A stretch of 64,000 bases of DNA from Flavobacterium psychrotolerans (lineage in GTDB: Bacteria; Bacteroidota; Bacteroidia; Flavobacteriales; Flavobacteriaceae): NCBI RefSeq assembly GCF_003097635.1, contig NZ_QCZI01000013.1, positions 24,953 to 88,952 on the forward strand. The letters are read 5' to 3'. Under the pieces are notes generated by a model that was not told the origin of the DNA, searched no databases, and saw only the letters and a list, made by a program, of their open reading frames with translations. A program made the position numbers and the translations under genes. Positions 1 to 9,946 of this stretch are shown here, one piece after another. Every line of letters begins with the position of its first letter. The first letter of the stretch is position 1.

Positions 1-120
1 GTTGTGCAAAATAACGTGCAACCCGTTTTCTAAATTGTATTCTTCAAAAGCTACTTTTTGAGCCGAAGCAACACCTCCAAGCATAAGTGCAGCACTTAAA
101 GCCATTATTGAATGTTTCAT
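1..120 (-). CDS. M16 family zinc peptidase, 5' fragment
   Basis: The first 40 codons of a gene that leaves the window at base 1. The product starts with MKHSIMALSAALMLGGVASA, a signal peptide, followed by QKVAFEEYNLENGLHVILHN. A short sequence of the form (E/D)NGLxVILH is the usual start of the first M16 (pitrilysin/insulinase-like) domain in periplasmic zinc peptidases of Bacteroidota. The HxxEH zinc motif would lie beyond the window, so the family call rests on the N-terminus alone. It is divergent from rplU. Confidence 0.6.
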   Translation of the reverse strand, partial: MKHSIMALSAALMLGGVASAQKVAFEEYNLENGLHVILHN

Positions 121-311
121 AAAGTTAATAATTTTTTTGTATCCCGATTAGTGTTTTAACCGAAAATATTGTTACATCAAAAATACTTTTTTTTAACGAT
201 TTTCCTCATAGATGTGTAAAGTTTAATAAAATTTAACTTTACAGCCTCTTATTTAGGGCTTTATAAAATAATTGACTTTAATAACTGCCCAATAATTTTT
301 TTGCCAACTAG

Positions 312-341
312 TTGTGAGAATGATTAATAGTTGTATATTTG
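312..341 (+). promoter_or_regulatory. rplU-rpmA promoter
   Basis: A consensus Bacteroidota sigma-70 promoter: TTG at 312-314, a 19-base spacer and TATATTTG at 334-341. Transcription should start about 5 bases later, leaving a leader of roughly 25 bases before the rplU ATG at 372. Confidence 0.75.
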
Positions 342-371
342 CAAACTTAAAAATTAATAAAACAATTTGTT

Positions 372-788
372 ATGTATGCAATCGTAGAGATAGCAGGGCA
401 ACAATTCAAAGTTAGCAAAGACCTAAAGGTTTACGTTCACCGTTTGACAAATGAAGAAGGGACTAAAGTTTCTTTCGACAAAGTTTATTTGTTAGATGAT
501 AACGGTACAATCACAATAGGCGCCCCAGCTATAGAAGGTGCTTCGGTAGAAGCCAAAGTGTTACAACACTTAAAAGGAGATAAAGTAATCGTTTTCAAAA
601 AGAAAAGAAGAAAAGGTTACAAAAAGAGAAATGGTCACCGCCAATATCTTACTCAAATTGTAATTGAAGGTATTACTGCAACTGGTGCTAAGAAAGCTAC
701 TCCGAAAAAAGAGGTAGTTGAAGCAACTACAGAAGAAGCTCCTAAGGCTAAGGTAGCTAAAGCCAAAAAAGAAGATACTCAAGAATAA
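372..788 (+). CDS. rplU: 50S ribosomal protein L21
   Basis: L21 binds 23S rRNA in the large ribosomal subunit. The start MYAIVEIAGQQFKV and the basic run FKKKRRKGYKKRNGHRQ (about residues 76-92) are typical of L21. The core ends near residue 103. A 35-residue tail rich in Ala, Lys and Glu follows, making the protein 138 aa instead of about 103; such low-complexity tails are common on Bacteroidota L21. rpmA follows after 23 bases, the near-universal rplU-rpmA pair. A consensus promoter lies just upstream. Confidence 0.97.
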   Translation: MYAIVEIAGQQFKVSKDLKVYVHRLTNEEGTKVSFDKVYLLDDNGTITIGAPAIEGASVEAKVLQHLKGDKVIVFKKKRRKGYKKRNGHRQYLTQIVIEGITATGAKKATPKKEVVEATTEEAPKAKVAKAKKEDTQE

Positions 789-811
789 TAACAAAATAAA
801 ACTAATACGTC

Positions 812-1078
812 ATGGCTCACAAGAAAGGTGTCGGTAGTTCTAAGAATGGTAGAGAATCAGAATCAAAACGTTTAGGCGTTAAGATTTTTGGTGGTCAAGC
901 TGCTATTGCTGGGAACATCATCGTAAGACAAAGAGGTTCTAAACATAATCCAGGTGAAAACGTTTACATTAGTAAAGATCATACTTTACATGCAAGAGTT
1001 GATGGAGTTGTTTTCTTCCAAAAGAAAAGAGATAATAAATCGTACGTTTCTATCCTTCCATTTGAAGTGGAAGCATAA
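812..1078 (+). CDS. rpmA: 50S ribosomal protein L27
   Basis: L27 sits near the peptidyl-transferase centre of the 50S subunit. The 88-aa product begins [16 protein letters not shown] and contains IRQRG-like [15 protein letters not shown], both standard for L27. Length is normal. The mature Ala-His-Lys-Lys N-terminus is encoded directly, without the cleavable leader found in Firmicutes L27. It is the second gene of the rplU operon and is followed at once by a strong hairpin terminator. Confidence 0.97.
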   Translation: MAHKKGVGSSKNGRESESKRLGVKIFGGQAAIAGNIIVRQRGSKHNPGENVYISKDHTLHARVDGVVFFQKKRDNKSYVSILPFEVEA

Positions 1079-1100
1079 TCACTGCGATTGTATTTATTAA

Positions 1101-1130
1101 AAAACCCGTTTCGAAAGAAACGGGTTTTTT
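1101..1130 (+). terminator. rpmA terminator
   Basis: A perfect 12-bp hairpin (AAAACCCGTTTC, loop GAAA, GAAACGGGTTTT) followed by T residues, 22 bases after the rpmA stop. The A-rich left arm means it can also work on the minus strand, toward the end of tdk. Confidence 0.9.
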
Positions 1131-1183
1131 GTTTAGTAAGTAGTTTCGAAATGGGTAAAAATCGAAAATTTTTGTGGCTATAT

Positions 1184-1768
1184 TTATTTTTTATCTTTCA
1201 TGGCGTTATAGTATGCGGCTCTGCTCAAAGGTTCGTATTCCTCGGTTTCGCCTAGCATAACCAGTTTGTCCCCACCAGCTTTCCTAAAACTATAATTTGC
1301 GAGGTTTCCCGTTCGGGTGCAAACGGCGTGAACCTTGGTTACATATTCGGCTGTTGCCATGAGTGCGGGCATTGGACCAAAGGGATTGCCCTTGAAATCC
1401 ATATCCAAGCCGGCAACAATAACGCGAATTCCTTGGTTTGCCAAATCGTTACAGATTTTAACGATTTCATCATCAAAAAATTGCGCCTCATCAATACCCA
1501 CAACGTCGCAACCCTGAGCTAATAGGGCAATGTTTGCCGCAGCAGGAACGGGAGTAGAGCGAATTTCATTGGCATCATGGGACACGACCATTTCGTCATG
1601 ATATCGGGTATCAATGGCAGGTTTGAAAATTTCTACTTTTTGTTTGGCAAATTGGGCTCTTTTCAATCGTCGGATAAGTTCTTCGGTTTTGCCCGAGAAC
1701 ATCGATCCGCAGATGACTTCAATCCATCCAAATTGTTCTTTATGATTTACTGTATTTTCGAGAAACAT
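1184..1768 (-). CDS. tdk: Thymidine kinase (TK1 type)
   Basis: Phosphorylates thymidine to dTMP in pyrimidine salvage. Visible motifs: P-loop GSMFSGKT at residues 21-28, the lasso-region GIDEAQFF with the catalytic Glu at about 94, and GLDMDFKG near 120-127. The 194-aa length is normal. TK1-type enzymes usually bind a structural zinc through two Cys pairs; here the first pair is CTRTG (second Cys is Thr, residues 150-154) and the C-terminal CxxCH is replaced by SRAAYY, so the zinc site appears lost. The gene is alone, divergent from the hypothetical gene at 1999; a TACTTTTG box on the minus strand at 1859-1866 could be its -7 element. Confidence 0.95.
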   Translation of the reverse strand: MFLENTVNHKEQFGWIEVICGSMFSGKTEELIRRLKRAQFAKQKVEIFKPAIDTRYHDEMVVSHDANEIRSTPVPAAANIALLAQGCDVVGIDEAQFFDDEIVKICNDLANQGIRVIVAGLDMDFKGNPFGPMPALMATAEYVTKVHAVCTRTGNLANYSFRKAGGDKLVMLGETEEYEPLSRAAYYNAMKDKK

Positions 1769-1998
1769 TTTATATTTTTCTTGCTCTTAAGATGAATAGT
1801 TTTTATTACTTTGTAACGCAAACAAAGTGACCCAAAAATTTTATATTCCGCATCGTTTCAAAAGTAGAAAATTTTTATCACATCGAAGATTCGCAATCGC
1901 TTTAAATTAAAAAAAGAAGTTAACAAAACATAATTCGTACAATAAGACAAACGAATTTATTTAAAAGTCACGCCTTACTCACCATAATTCTAAAAGTC

Positions 1999-3012
1999 AT
2001 GAAAAAAAAGTTGGAAGCAGATTTAATCAGCATTGCACACAGAATTTTAAAACTTAAAAATAAATCGGAACTCGTTCAATTGCATCAGGAAACACAAAAA
2101 TTATTCGAGAAATTATCTGTTTTACGATTTGTGGAAGAAAATTTTGGAGATGTAAAACCAACTATTGGCTTGGCCGAAATCAAAAGTAAATTAGAGACTA
2201 TTTTTGACACCCCGGCAGAGACACTAGAGGTTCAAGCGAACGATTCCATCCTTGAAATTGAAGTCCCGTCTGAAACGGTGGCCGAAGTTCCAACTGAAAA
2301 ATTAGAAGAAGTTCAAGAATCTCCGGAAGCAGTTGAAGAAGAAATTAGTGCCGATATTCCTGAGCCAAATGAGGTTGTAGCGGAAGAAATGGAAGAGGAA
2401 ATCGTTTTGCTCCAACCGGAAAAAGAAATAGTTTCGCAATCTACCGCCATTGAAACTCATGAAACCGCTTTTAAACCGTCATTTGAGCTGGCATTTGATT
2501 CGCAGGGAGAAGAAGCAACAGAAGAAGAAGTTGAAGAAGAGCCAGAAGCAATAGAAGAGCAAATAGAAGAAACACAAGAGCAAATAGCAGAAGAAATTAA
2601 GTTTGAGCCGAAAGAAGAAGTGAAAGAAGAGGTAAAAAGCAAGACATCCCAAATTTCTTTTGATGATTTATTAGGCGCCAATTATGCTGACCCTGTTTTT
2701 ATTACTCCTGAAGAATTAGAAATAGAAAAGGCAAAGTACAAAGCAAACGAATCCAAATTAATGTCTTTAAACGATAGTCTTTCTAAAGGGATCACCATTG
2801 GGTTAAACGACAGGATTGCCTTTATAAAACACCTTTTTGCAAACAGCAGCGAAGACTACAATCGCGTACTATCGCAATTAATCACTTTCGATACTTTTCA
2901 GGAAGCAGAAGCCTTTATCAATGATATGGTCAAGCCAGATTATCACAATTGGGAAGGTAAAGAAGAATATGTAACCCGTTTTATGGATGTTGTGGAGAAA
3001 AGATTCTCGTAA
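1999..3012 (+). CDS. Conserved acidic hypothetical protein upstream of rsmI
   Basis: No enzyme family recognised. The 337-aa product has three parts: a charged helical N-terminus (about 1-80, beginning MKKKLEADLISIAHRILKLK), a long Glu/Val/Pro-rich low-complexity middle (about 85-225), and a compact C-terminal part (about 226-337) with DRIAFIKHLFANSSEDYNRVL and a PDYHNWEGKEEYVTRF end. There is no signal peptide or membrane helix, so it is probably cytoplasmic. The stop codon touches the rsmI start (TAAATG), indicating co-transcription. The conserved ends with a variable linker suggest a scaffold or adaptor; this is inference only. Confidence 0.85.
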   Translation: MKKKLEADLISIAHRILKLKNKSELVQLHQETQKLFEKLSVLRFVEENFGDVKPTIGLAEIKSKLETIFDTPAETLEVQANDSILEIEVPSETVAEVPTEKLEEVQESPEAVEEEISADIPEPNEVVAEEMEEEIVLLQPEKEIVSQSTAIETHETAFKPSFELAFDSQGEEATEEEVEEEPEAIEEQIEETQEQIAEEIKFEPKEEVKEEVKSKTSQISFDDLLGANYADPVFITPEELEIEKAKYKANESKLMSLNDSLSKGITIGLNDRIAFIKHLFANSSEDYNRVLSQLITFDTFQEAEAFINDMVKPDYHNWEGKEEYVTRFMDVVEKRFS

Positions 3013-3708
3013 ATGGGTAAATTATACATTGTTCCTACGCCAATAGGCAATCTCGAAGACATGACTTTTCGGGCTATTCGTATTCTCAAAGAAGTCGATT
3101 TAATTTTGGCCGAAGACACGCGTACCAGTGGTAAACTCCTGAAACATTTCGAAATTGGTACGCACATGCACAGCCATCATATGCACAACGAGCACAAAAC
3201 GGTGGAGAATATCATCACTCGTTTACAAGCGGGCGAAAACATCGCCTTGATTTCGGATGCGGGAACACCTGCCATTTCCGATCCCGGATTTTTACTGACT
3301 CGCGCCTGTGTCGAAAACAAAATTGAAGTGGAATGTTTGCCTGGAGCAACTGCTTTTGTGCCCGCACTTGTAAATAGTGGTTTGCCCAACGACAAATTTA
3401 TTTTCGAAGGCTTTCTACCTGATAAAAAAGGAAGGCAAACCCGATATTTGGCTCTTGCCGAAGAAACCCGAACCATGATTTTATACGTTTCCCCTCATAA
3501 ATTAGTAAAAACATTAGGGGAATTTATTACTTATTTTGGCGAAGACCGACAAATTTGCGTTTCCAGAGAATTGTCTAAACTCCACGAAGAAAATGTTCGC
3601 GGAACAGTTCGAGAAGTGTTGACCCATTTTGAAAAAAATGCGCCAAGGGGTGAAATTGTGGTTGTTGTTGGCGGGAAAACAATGGTAAAAGAAAATAAAA
3701 AAATCTAA
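3013..3708 (+). CDS. rsmI: 16S rRNA (cytidine1402-2'-O)-methyltransferase
   Basis: RsmI methylates the 2'-O of C1402 in the decoding centre of 16S rRNA using S-adenosylmethionine. Sequence signs: LYIVPTPIGNLEDMT at the N-terminus, AEDTRTSGKLL, and the SAM-site motif SDAGTPAISDPG at residues 81-92, then GFLPDKKGRQ. The product is 231 aa, slightly shorter than the E. coli protein. Its ATG directly follows the stop of the preceding gene. The HopJ-family gene follows 16 bases later, so the three probably form one transcript. Confidence 0.95.
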   Translation: MGKLYIVPTPIGNLEDMTFRAIRILKEVDLILAEDTRTSGKLLKHFEIGTHMHSHHMHNEHKTVENIITRLQAGENIALISDAGTPAISDPGFLLTRACVENKIEVECLPGATAFVPALVNSGLPNDKFIFEGFLPDKKGRQTRYLALAEETRTMILYVSPHKLVKTLGEFITYFGEDRQICVSRELSKLHEENVRGTVREVLTHFEKNAPRGEIVVVVGGKTMVKENKKI

Positions 3709-3724
3709 AAATAGAATAAAATCG

Positions 3725-4072
3725 ATGAAAATAACGTCCTTTTTAGAAAAATTAAAACAAACACCAGAAGCTATAACCTTTGCAGAAACCATCGCCGTTA
3801 TTGAGGAAAATTATGATTTCACTCCAACTCCTTTCTACAATGGTGCCCAACACAATGCCGCAGGAGAAAACTCGGGTTCTTGTAAATTATTTGCTTTTGC
3901 ACAATTGCAAAACTTATCTCAGCCAGAAACTTTAGCTTGTTTTGGAGCCTATTATTTTGAAGATGTATTGGGAGATCCTGAAGGAACAAACCACCAAAAC
4001 ATCCGTAATTTTATAAAAACAGGATGGCATGGAATCCAATTTGAAGAAGAAGCTTTGGTTTTGAAAGCATAA
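3725..4072 (+). CDS. HopJ-family protein
   Basis: A 115-aa protein matching the small family named after the Pseudomonas effector HopJ. Typical features: start SFLEKLKQTPEAITFAETI, the centre DFTPTPFYNG and NAAGENSGSCKLFAFA, and the end HQNIRNFIKTGWHGIQF. In free-living bacteria these are ordinary cytoplasmic proteins of unknown function; there is no type III secretion apparatus here and no reason to call it an effector. It is the last gene of the rsmI group. Confidence 0.85.
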   Translation: MKITSFLEKLKQTPEAITFAETIAVIEENYDFTPTPFYNGAQHNAAGENSGSCKLFAFAQLQNLSQPETLACFGAYYFEDVLGDPEGTNHQNIRNFIKTGWHGIQFEEEALVLKA

Positions 4073-4099
4073 TTAAAACAGTAGATTTAACAATTCAAC

Positions 4100-4121
4100 A
4101 TTACTAGGAACGAAGCAATTA
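4100..4121. repeat. Short interspersed repeat, family E copy 2
   Basis: Contains TAGGAACGAAGCAATT, resembling the second half of the element at 19111-19137 (CATTGCGAAGAATGAAGTAAT). It lies in the convergent gap between the HopJ-family gene and ade, next to a family A repeat. With only a partial match, the assignment is tentative. Confidence 0.4.
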
Positions 4122-4137
4122 CAAAATCGGAATAAAA

Positions 4138-4164
4138 TCTTTGCGACCTAGCGTCTTTGCGGCT
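4138..4164 (+). repeat. Short interspersed repeat, family A copy 1
   Basis: CTTTGCG units: TCTTTGCGACCTAGCGTCTTT then GCGGCTA, ending inside the ade stop codon on the minus strand. The same CTTTGCGTCTTTGCGG core occurs at 20674-20715, 35475-35502 and 35591-35619, with a degenerate version at 46838-46857. Confidence 0.75.
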
Positions 4165-5788
4165 AATTTTCCACTTCCAAATCCACAAACGAAAACGTAT
4201 TCCCACTAAACAATCCTTTATCGGATAATTTCAAATCAGGAATTACCAATAGCGCCATAAATGAAAGTGTCATAAAGGGCGCTCTTAAATTGCTTCCCAA
4301 TGATTTTGCCATAGCATCAATTTCTTCATATAATTTTCCTGCTACCCAACCGTTTTGGTCGCTCATGATTCCGGCAACGGGTAAGGCTAAAGATTTGTTT
4401 TCGGTACCATTTACAGCACAGATTCCGCCAGTATTTTTTATAATTAGATTTACGGCATTACAAATTTCTTCGTCAGAAGTTCCCACAACCACAATATTAT
4501 GACAATCGTGCGCTACAGAACTGGCAATGGCACCCTTTTTTAATCCAAAATTTTTGATGAAAGCCACAGCGGGTTTTACATTTTGATAGCGATTAACAAC
4601 GGCCATTTTAAGCACATCATTTTCGATATCTGAAATAATATTACCTTCTTTAATTAATGGTTTGCTATGAATTTCATTAGTAATCAGTTGTCCTTCTAAT
4701 GCTTCAATTACTCTTATTTTTGTTCCCGAACCAGAAACTTTAAAATCACCAATCTCTTTTTCGCTAATATTAAAATTATTTGGGGTTTCAAACAGAACAT
4801 GTTTCACAAATGATTCCCCATTTTCTGCAACTAATTCACCTTCAATATAGGTTTGCAATACTTTAAAATTAACCAAATCTTCTACTACTATAAAGTCGGC
4901 AGCATCATTTTCGTTTAGTAAACCTACATCCATTTTATAATGATGTACAGGGTTAACACAAGCCGCTTGCAAGACTTTAAAAATATCCATGCCTTTTGCA
5001 ACTGCTCGGGCACAAAGCAAATTAATATGGCCTAAAATCAAATCATCTGGATGCTTATCATCGGAACAAAACATCATATTTCCATAGTGTTCCGGAAGCA
5101 AATCAATCAAAGCATTGAAATTTTTTGCAGCACTTCCTTCTCGAATAATTACTTTCATTCCAAGGCTTAATTTTTCCTGAGCTTCCTCAAAAGTAAAACA
5201 TTCATGATCGGTAGTAATTCCTGCGGAAATATATTTTTTTACGGGTTCACCACGCAATCCTGGCGCATGACCATCAACCGGTTTTTCAAAATGTTTCGCC
5301 CATTGTATTTTTTTCAATACTTCTTCATCATCAAACAAAACACCTGGATAATTCATCATTTCGGCTAGATAATAAATATCTGGCGAAGCCATTAATTCTT
5401 TGATTCCTTCAGAGTCAATAATGGCTCCTGCGGTTTCAAAATTGGTTGCAGGAACGCAAGAAGGTGCGCCAAAATGAAATTTTAACGGCACTTTTTTACT
5501 GTTTTCAATCATGTAATACACGCCGTCCTTTCCTAAAACATTCGCTATTTCATGGGGGTCAGAAATAGTAGCTACGGTTCCGTGAAGCACTGCAATTTTA
5601 GCAAATTCTGAAGGGACAAGCATCGAACTCTCAATATGGATGTGCGCATCTATAAAACCTGGAAGAATATAGTTTTTAACCCCATGTTCTTTTTCGATAA
5701 TAGAAGTAATTTTTCCGTTTTCGACCGTAATTTCGCCTGCGTAAATGCGTTGATTTTTGATATCTACAATTTGTCCTTGAATTTGCAT
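4163..5788 (-). CDS. ade: Adenine deaminase
   Basis: Deaminates adenine to hypoxanthine in purine salvage. From the start [20 protein letters not shown] the product is 541 aa, normal for AdeC. Metal-binding signature [14 protein letters not shown] lies at residues 43-56, followed by [13 protein letters not shown], then [15 protein letters not shown] and CSDDKHPDD with the expected His/Asp ligands. An upstream in-frame ATG at 5824 would add 12 residues ([12 protein letters not shown]) that do not look like the family, so the start at 5788 is preferred. Convergent with the rsmI group and divergent from recJ. The stop codon abuts a family A repeat. Confidence 0.93.
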   Translation of the reverse strand: MQIQGQIVDIKNQRIYAGEITVENGKITSIIEKEHGVKNYILPGFIDAHIHIESSMLVPSEFAKIAVLHGTVATISDPHEIANVLGKDGVYYMIENSKKVPLKFHFGAPSCVPATNFETAGAIIDSEGIKELMASPDIYYLAEMMNYPGVLFDDEEVLKKIQWAKHFEKPVDGHAPGLRGEPVKKYISAGITTDHECFTFEEAQEKLSLGMKVIIREGSAAKNFNALIDLLPEHYGNMMFCSDDKHPDDLILGHINLLCARAVAKGMDIFKVLQAACVNPVHHYKMDVGLLNENDAADFIVVEDLVNFKVLQTYIEGELVAENGESFVKHVLFETPNNFNISEKEIGDFKVSGSGTKIRVIEALEGQLITNEIHSKPLIKEGNIISDIENDVLKMAVVNRYQNVKPAVAFIKNFGLKKGAIASSVAHDCHNIVVVGTSDEEICNAVNLIIKNTGGICAVNGTENKSLALPVAGIMSDQNGWVAGKLYEEIDAMAKSLGSNLRAPFMTLSFMALLVIPDLKLSDKGLFSGNTFSFVDLEVEN

Positions 5789-5942
5789 GTAATAGATGTT
5801 TTGAAAAAATAATTGGAGGCACAAGGAACGAATTTTTTTTGGATTTATAAATTCCAGTCTGTTAATTTATAATTGATTGGCACACTTTTAAAAATTTATA
5901 GTAAATTTGAGAATCATTTTATACACCATACAAATCTAATTT

Positions 5943-7649
5943 ATGCGCTGGACTATCAAACCCATTCCCAAACCCGAAAAGACAAAACAACTCGTTGAAG
6001 CTTTAAAAGTTGACCCTTTTATTGCGCAATTGCTTGTGCAACGTGGTGTAGAAACCTATGAAGAAGCACGACAATTTTTTCGTCCAACATTAAACGATTT
6101 GCATAATCCGTATTTGATGAAAGATATGGATAAAGCCGTGGATCGCATTGAGAAAGCAATACAGAATGAGGAAAATATTCTTGTTTTTGGCGATTATGAT
6201 GTGGACGGAACCACAGCTGTTTCGCTAGTTTCTTCTTATCTAAAAACGTTTTATCCCAACGTAGCGACTTATATTCCTGATCGTTATGATGAAGGTTACG
6301 GTATTTCTTTTAAAGGAATTGACTTTGCCAGCGACAATGATTTTTCTTTGATTATTGCCTTAGATTGTGGTATCAAATCTATAAATCATGTGACTTACGC
6401 CAAAGAGCGAAATATTGATTTCATTATCTGTGATCACCACCGACCTGGAGAATTTTTACCTGAGGCAATTGCAGTTCTTGACCCAAAAAGAGACGATTGT
6501 ACTTATCCGTATGACGAATTGTGTGGTTGTGGCATTGGCTTTAAACTAATACAGGCTTTAGGCGTAAACAGAAACCAAACCATAGAGGATTTCATTCCGT
6601 ATTTAGATTTGGTTGCTACGGCAATTGCAGCAGATATTGTTCCAATGACGGGTGAAAATCGAATTTTAGCCTATTTTGGATTGCAAGTGATTAATGCCGA
6701 ACCAAGACCTGGAATTAAGGCATTGATCCATCAAATAAAAAAACAAACCCTAGACATTACCGATGTCGTTTTTATAATTGCTCCCAGAATTAATGCGGCG
6801 GGAAGGATTAAACACGGCAATCATGCAGTAGAATTATTGACAGAATTTGATTTTGAGCAAGCCCAACAATTTGCATCTGAAATTGAACAATACAATTCAG
6901 ACCGAAAAGATTTAGACAAACAAATTACCAAAGAAGCGCTCTTGCAAATTGAAGAAAATCAAGAAAAAGAACGATTTACTACGGTTGTTTTTCAGGAAAA
7001 TTGGCATAAAGGGGTAATTGGCATCGTAGCTTCTCGGTTAATAGAAACCTATTATAGACCCACCTTAGTTTTTACAAAAAGTGGCGATTTTTATGCTGCA
7101 TCTGCTCGTTCAGTTTCGGGTTTTGATGTGTATAATGCTTTAGAAGCTTGTTCAGAATATCTGGAGCAATTTGGTGGTCACATGTATGCTGCGGGTATGA
7201 CTTTGAAGCCTGAAAATTATGAAAATTTTAAAGCGGCTTTCGAAAAAGTGGTTCAACAAACCATTCATCCTGATCTTTTAACTCCAGAAATCACGATTGA
7301 TACCGAGATTAATTTTACCGATATTACGCCAAAATTAACTCGGATATTAAAGCAATTCGAACCCTTTGGCCCGCTAAACATGACACCTGTTTTTTTAACC
7401 AAAAAGGCTCGGGATACGGGTTACGGGAAACCGCTGGGCCAAGAAAACGAACATTTAAAACTTTTCATAAAGCAAAATAACTCGGAGGGAATTCCGGCTA
7501 TTGGGTTTGGATTAGGAAACAAATTGGAAGTCATTAAAGACGGACGTCCCTTTGATATAGTGTATTCTATTGATGAAAACGAATGGAACGGAAAAGTAAG
7601 TTTGCAATTAAGATTGAGGGGTATTATACCCAACGAGAATTATGAATAA
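5943..7649 (+). CDS. recJ: Single-stranded-DNA-specific exonuclease RecJ
   Basis: A 5'-3' exonuclease for single-stranded DNA in recombination, base-excision and mismatch repair. DHH-superfamily motifs: FGDYDVDGTTA at residues 82-92, ALDCGIKS near 139-146, the DHH motif CDHHRPG at about 163-169, and the DHHA1-type C-terminal part with SGFDVYNALEACSEYLEQFGGH. Length of 568 aa fits the family. A TAAATTTG box at 5902-5909 is a likely -7 promoter element, with a poorly spaced TTG upstream. The gene ends 17 bases before the stop of a convergent TonB-receptor gene. Confidence 0.96.
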   Translation: MRWTIKPIPKPEKTKQLVEALKVDPFIAQLLVQRGVETYEEARQFFRPTLNDLHNPYLMKDMDKAVDRIEKAIQNEENILVFGDYDVDGTTAVSLVSSYLKTFYPNVATYIPDRYDEGYGISFKGIDFASDNDFSLIIALDCGIKSINHVTYAKERNIDFIICDHHRPGEFLPEAIAVLDPKRDDCTYPYDELCGCGIGFKLIQALGVNRNQTIEDFIPYLDLVATAIAADIVPMTGENRILAYFGLQVINAEPRPGIKALIHQIKKQTLDITDVVFIIAPRINAAGRIKHGNHAVELLTEFDFEQAQQFASEIEQYNSDRKDLDKQITKEALLQIEENQEKERFTTVVFQENWHKGVIGIVASRLIETYYRPTLVFTKSGDFYAASARSVSGFDVYNALEACSEYLEQFGGHMYAAGMTLKPENYENFKAAFEKVVQQTIHPDLLTPEITIDTEINFTDITPKLTRILKQFEPFGPLNMTPVFLTKKARDTGYGKPLGQENEHLKLFIKQNNSEGIPAIGFGLGNKLEVIKDGRPFDIVYSIDENEWNGKVSLQLRLRGIIPNENYE

Positions 7650-7666
7650 TTTCAAATTTTACTTTT

Positions 7667-9874
7667 TTACATGTCAAATAGAACTCCTAAAACAATGTCT
7701 CTTCCAATATTGGGTACCCCATCCGTCTTCAATCTTGATAAATGAGCGATATAGGATTTATTGAAAATATTATTCCCATTAAGATTGATGTCAAAAACGG
7801 TTTTTCCTAATTTTACTTTTCCGCCAAAGCCAATATTTACCAAAGTATATCCATTTGATTTGGTTTCAAAACCACTCACATTATTTTGATGGAAAGTGTT
7901 CGACACATTTAACGTTGCAAAACCATCTGACAACCCATTTTTGATATTGAATTCCGTCCGAATTGTATTGTTCCAGTTGTTTGCAGGAATCAAAGGCAAG
8001 TAATCGCCATTTTGTTTTTGGCCCGTTACGGTTTCAAAACTACTTTCAAAATGCAACCAATCTAACGGATGCGGATGAAAATGCAACCCCATTTCACCAC
8101 CATACAATTTGGCATTATTCTGTATATAATCAAAAACGACATTGTTCGCTATCACTGCTCCAGTTGGCGAAGTATAAATGTAATTATTTATATGATTGTA
8201 AAATCCGTTTGCGAAAAATTCAAAATGGCTGTTTTTGTATTCTAAATTCAAATCGGACTGTACGTTTTGCTCCGTTTTCAGTTCGTTATTCCCTATTTCA
8301 TACCGATTGGTTCCTTCATGAACGCCATTTGAAGTTAATTCAGCCAAATTGGGAGACCGAAATCCGGATGCTAAATTCAAACGCAAAGTCAAATTGTCTT
8401 TCAAGTTGGTTTTATAACCCATCGATGCGTTAAAACTATGAAAGGTTTTATTGATGGCTTGAAACGACCCTTCTTCACCAACAATTCCGTGGCTTTCGCT
8501 TTCAATTGCTCTATTGTCAAAACGCAATCCAGCCTGAATCACATTCGACTTCCAATCGTAATTACCCGTTCCAAAAATTCCAAAATCATTGGTTATGGCA
8601 TCCGGAATTAAATATTCTTCTCCAGCGTTTTTATTTGTTTGGTGCATGCCTTGAATTCCGACAATCGTTTCTACTTTGCCTAATTTGGGCAAATGGTACT
8701 TGGCATCATAGTTAAAGGTTTTCAACTTCATGTGCAAAATAGCAACATCACTATCTTCAAACTCGCTTCTGTCATTGGCAATGTACCCCAAATCAACATC
8801 TAATTTTGAGTTTTGAAAAAAGAAAATAGTATTCAAACTCCATAAATTATTGTAAACGCCCTGTTTGGGATACGTTGTTTTTTTGCTTGTGGATTGTTTG
8901 TCTATTCCGTTTTCAGGGATTCCTAAATCGAGTTTGTTGAAATTGTATCTCAGGACGCTTGAAAATTTGGCATCACTATATCCAATTCCGGTTTTGAAAT
9001 CACTTTCGTTATATCGGGTGTTAGTCACTCGGTTTTTACCAGGAATAGTATAATCGGAATGTGTATTATAACTTCCCCGGGCCAAGAATTTCCATTTTTC
9101 GGATGATGTTTTCAGTCCCAATGAGGAATTGCTTCCTAAAGTGTTAGAAAATATTTTTTGACTGAAATTGGCTTTGAAAGTATGGGCATTAGCAAACTTT
9201 TCGGGATTAAAATACAACACGCCGCCCAACGCATCCGAACCATAAAGCAAGGAAGCGGGGCCCTTTATGACTTCGACACTTTCTATTCCGGAATCATTTA
9301 AACCCAAGCCGTGTTCATCTCCAAATTGTTGATTTTCCATGCGAACCCCTTGTGAATAAACCAAAACGCGATTGCCACTCAAGCCTCGAATAACAGGTTT
9401 CCCGATAGACGTACCCGTAGAAACCTGAGCAACTCCAGGAATGGTTGCCAATCCTTCAATTAGGGAGGAAGTTCCTTTTTGTTGTAGGGATTTCATGGTT
9501 TCGTGTTCTACTTTCATTACGTTTTGCGATTGCAATTTATTGAAAGCTGTAGAAACGATGACTTCATCCATCTGGAATATGGTTTCTTCGAGAATGACGT
9601 TTAAAATGGTTTCTTTCTGCTGAATATTTAGCGTTGTATATTGTGTGTTATATCCTCCAAAAACAAAGGATAATTTAACGGTTCCGTTGGGCAAATTATT
9701 AAAGGTGTAATTGCCATTTTCATCCGTGACAGTTCCCTTATGCAAATCGGCAACAAATACAGAAACGCCTTTTATTGGTTGGCTTTTGCTATCGGTTACC
9801 GTTCCCGAAATTGAATTTTGTGCCTGAATTAATGTTGAAGAACCTAATAGTATTGCAAGTATGATATTTTTCAT
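7667..9874 (-). CDS. TonB-dependent receptor, probable metal uptake
   Basis: An outer-membrane 22-stranded barrel receptor. Signal peptide MKNIILAILLGSSTLIQAQ, then a carboxypeptidase-like domain (residues about 20-100, GTVTDSKSQPIKGVSVFV), a plug with VIRGLSGNRVLVYSQGVRME and the EVIKGPASLLYGSDALGGV motif, then the barrel ending in a terminal aromatic/Met residue (VLGVLFDM). 735 aa is normal. The plug sequence with an acidic/His loop (QQFGDEHGLGL) resembles ZnuD-type zinc receptors. The gene just upstream encodes a His-rich small protein ending SLRGPPP, a combination seen beside metal-uptake receptors. Zinc or copper as substrate is inference. Confidence 0.9.
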   Translation of the reverse strand: MKNIILAILLGSSTLIQAQNSISGTVTDSKSQPIKGVSVFVADLHKGTVTDENGNYTFNNLPNGTVKLSFVFGGYNTQYTTLNIQQKETILNVILEETIFQMDEVIVSTAFNKLQSQNVMKVEHETMKSLQQKGTSSLIEGLATIPGVAQVSTGTSIGKPVIRGLSGNRVLVYSQGVRMENQQFGDEHGLGLNDSGIESVEVIKGPASLLYGSDALGGVLYFNPEKFANAHTFKANFSQKIFSNTLGSNSSLGLKTSSEKWKFLARGSYNTHSDYTIPGKNRVTNTRYNESDFKTGIGYSDAKFSSVLRYNFNKLDLGIPENGIDKQSTSKKTTYPKQGVYNNLWSLNTIFFFQNSKLDVDLGYIANDRSEFEDSDVAILHMKLKTFNYDAKYHLPKLGKVETIVGIQGMHQTNKNAGEEYLIPDAITNDFGIFGTGNYDWKSNVIQAGLRFDNRAIESESHGIVGEEGSFQAINKTFHSFNASMGYKTNLKDNLTLRLNLASGFRSPNLAELTSNGVHEGTNRYEIGNNELKTEQNVQSDLNLEYKNSHFEFFANGFYNHINNYIYTSPTGAVIANNVVFDYIQNNAKLYGGEMGLHFHPHPLDWLHFESSFETVTGQKQNGDYLPLIPANNWNNTIRTEFNIKNGLSDGFATLNVSNTFHQNNVSGFETKSNGYTLVNIGFGGKVKLGKTVFDINLNGNNIFNKSYIAHLSRLKTDGVPNIGRDIVLGVLFDM

Positions 9875-9946
9875 TATAATTAATTTATTGTTAAATATGA
9901 TTTTGTTCCTTCCAAAATGAATTTTAGAAGAGGCAATAGAAATGAT

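Noticed and set aside
3725..4072. Reading the HopJ-family gene as a type III effector.
   Set aside because: The family name comes from Pseudomonas; no secretion system or host-directed signal is present, and the gene sits in a housekeeping group.
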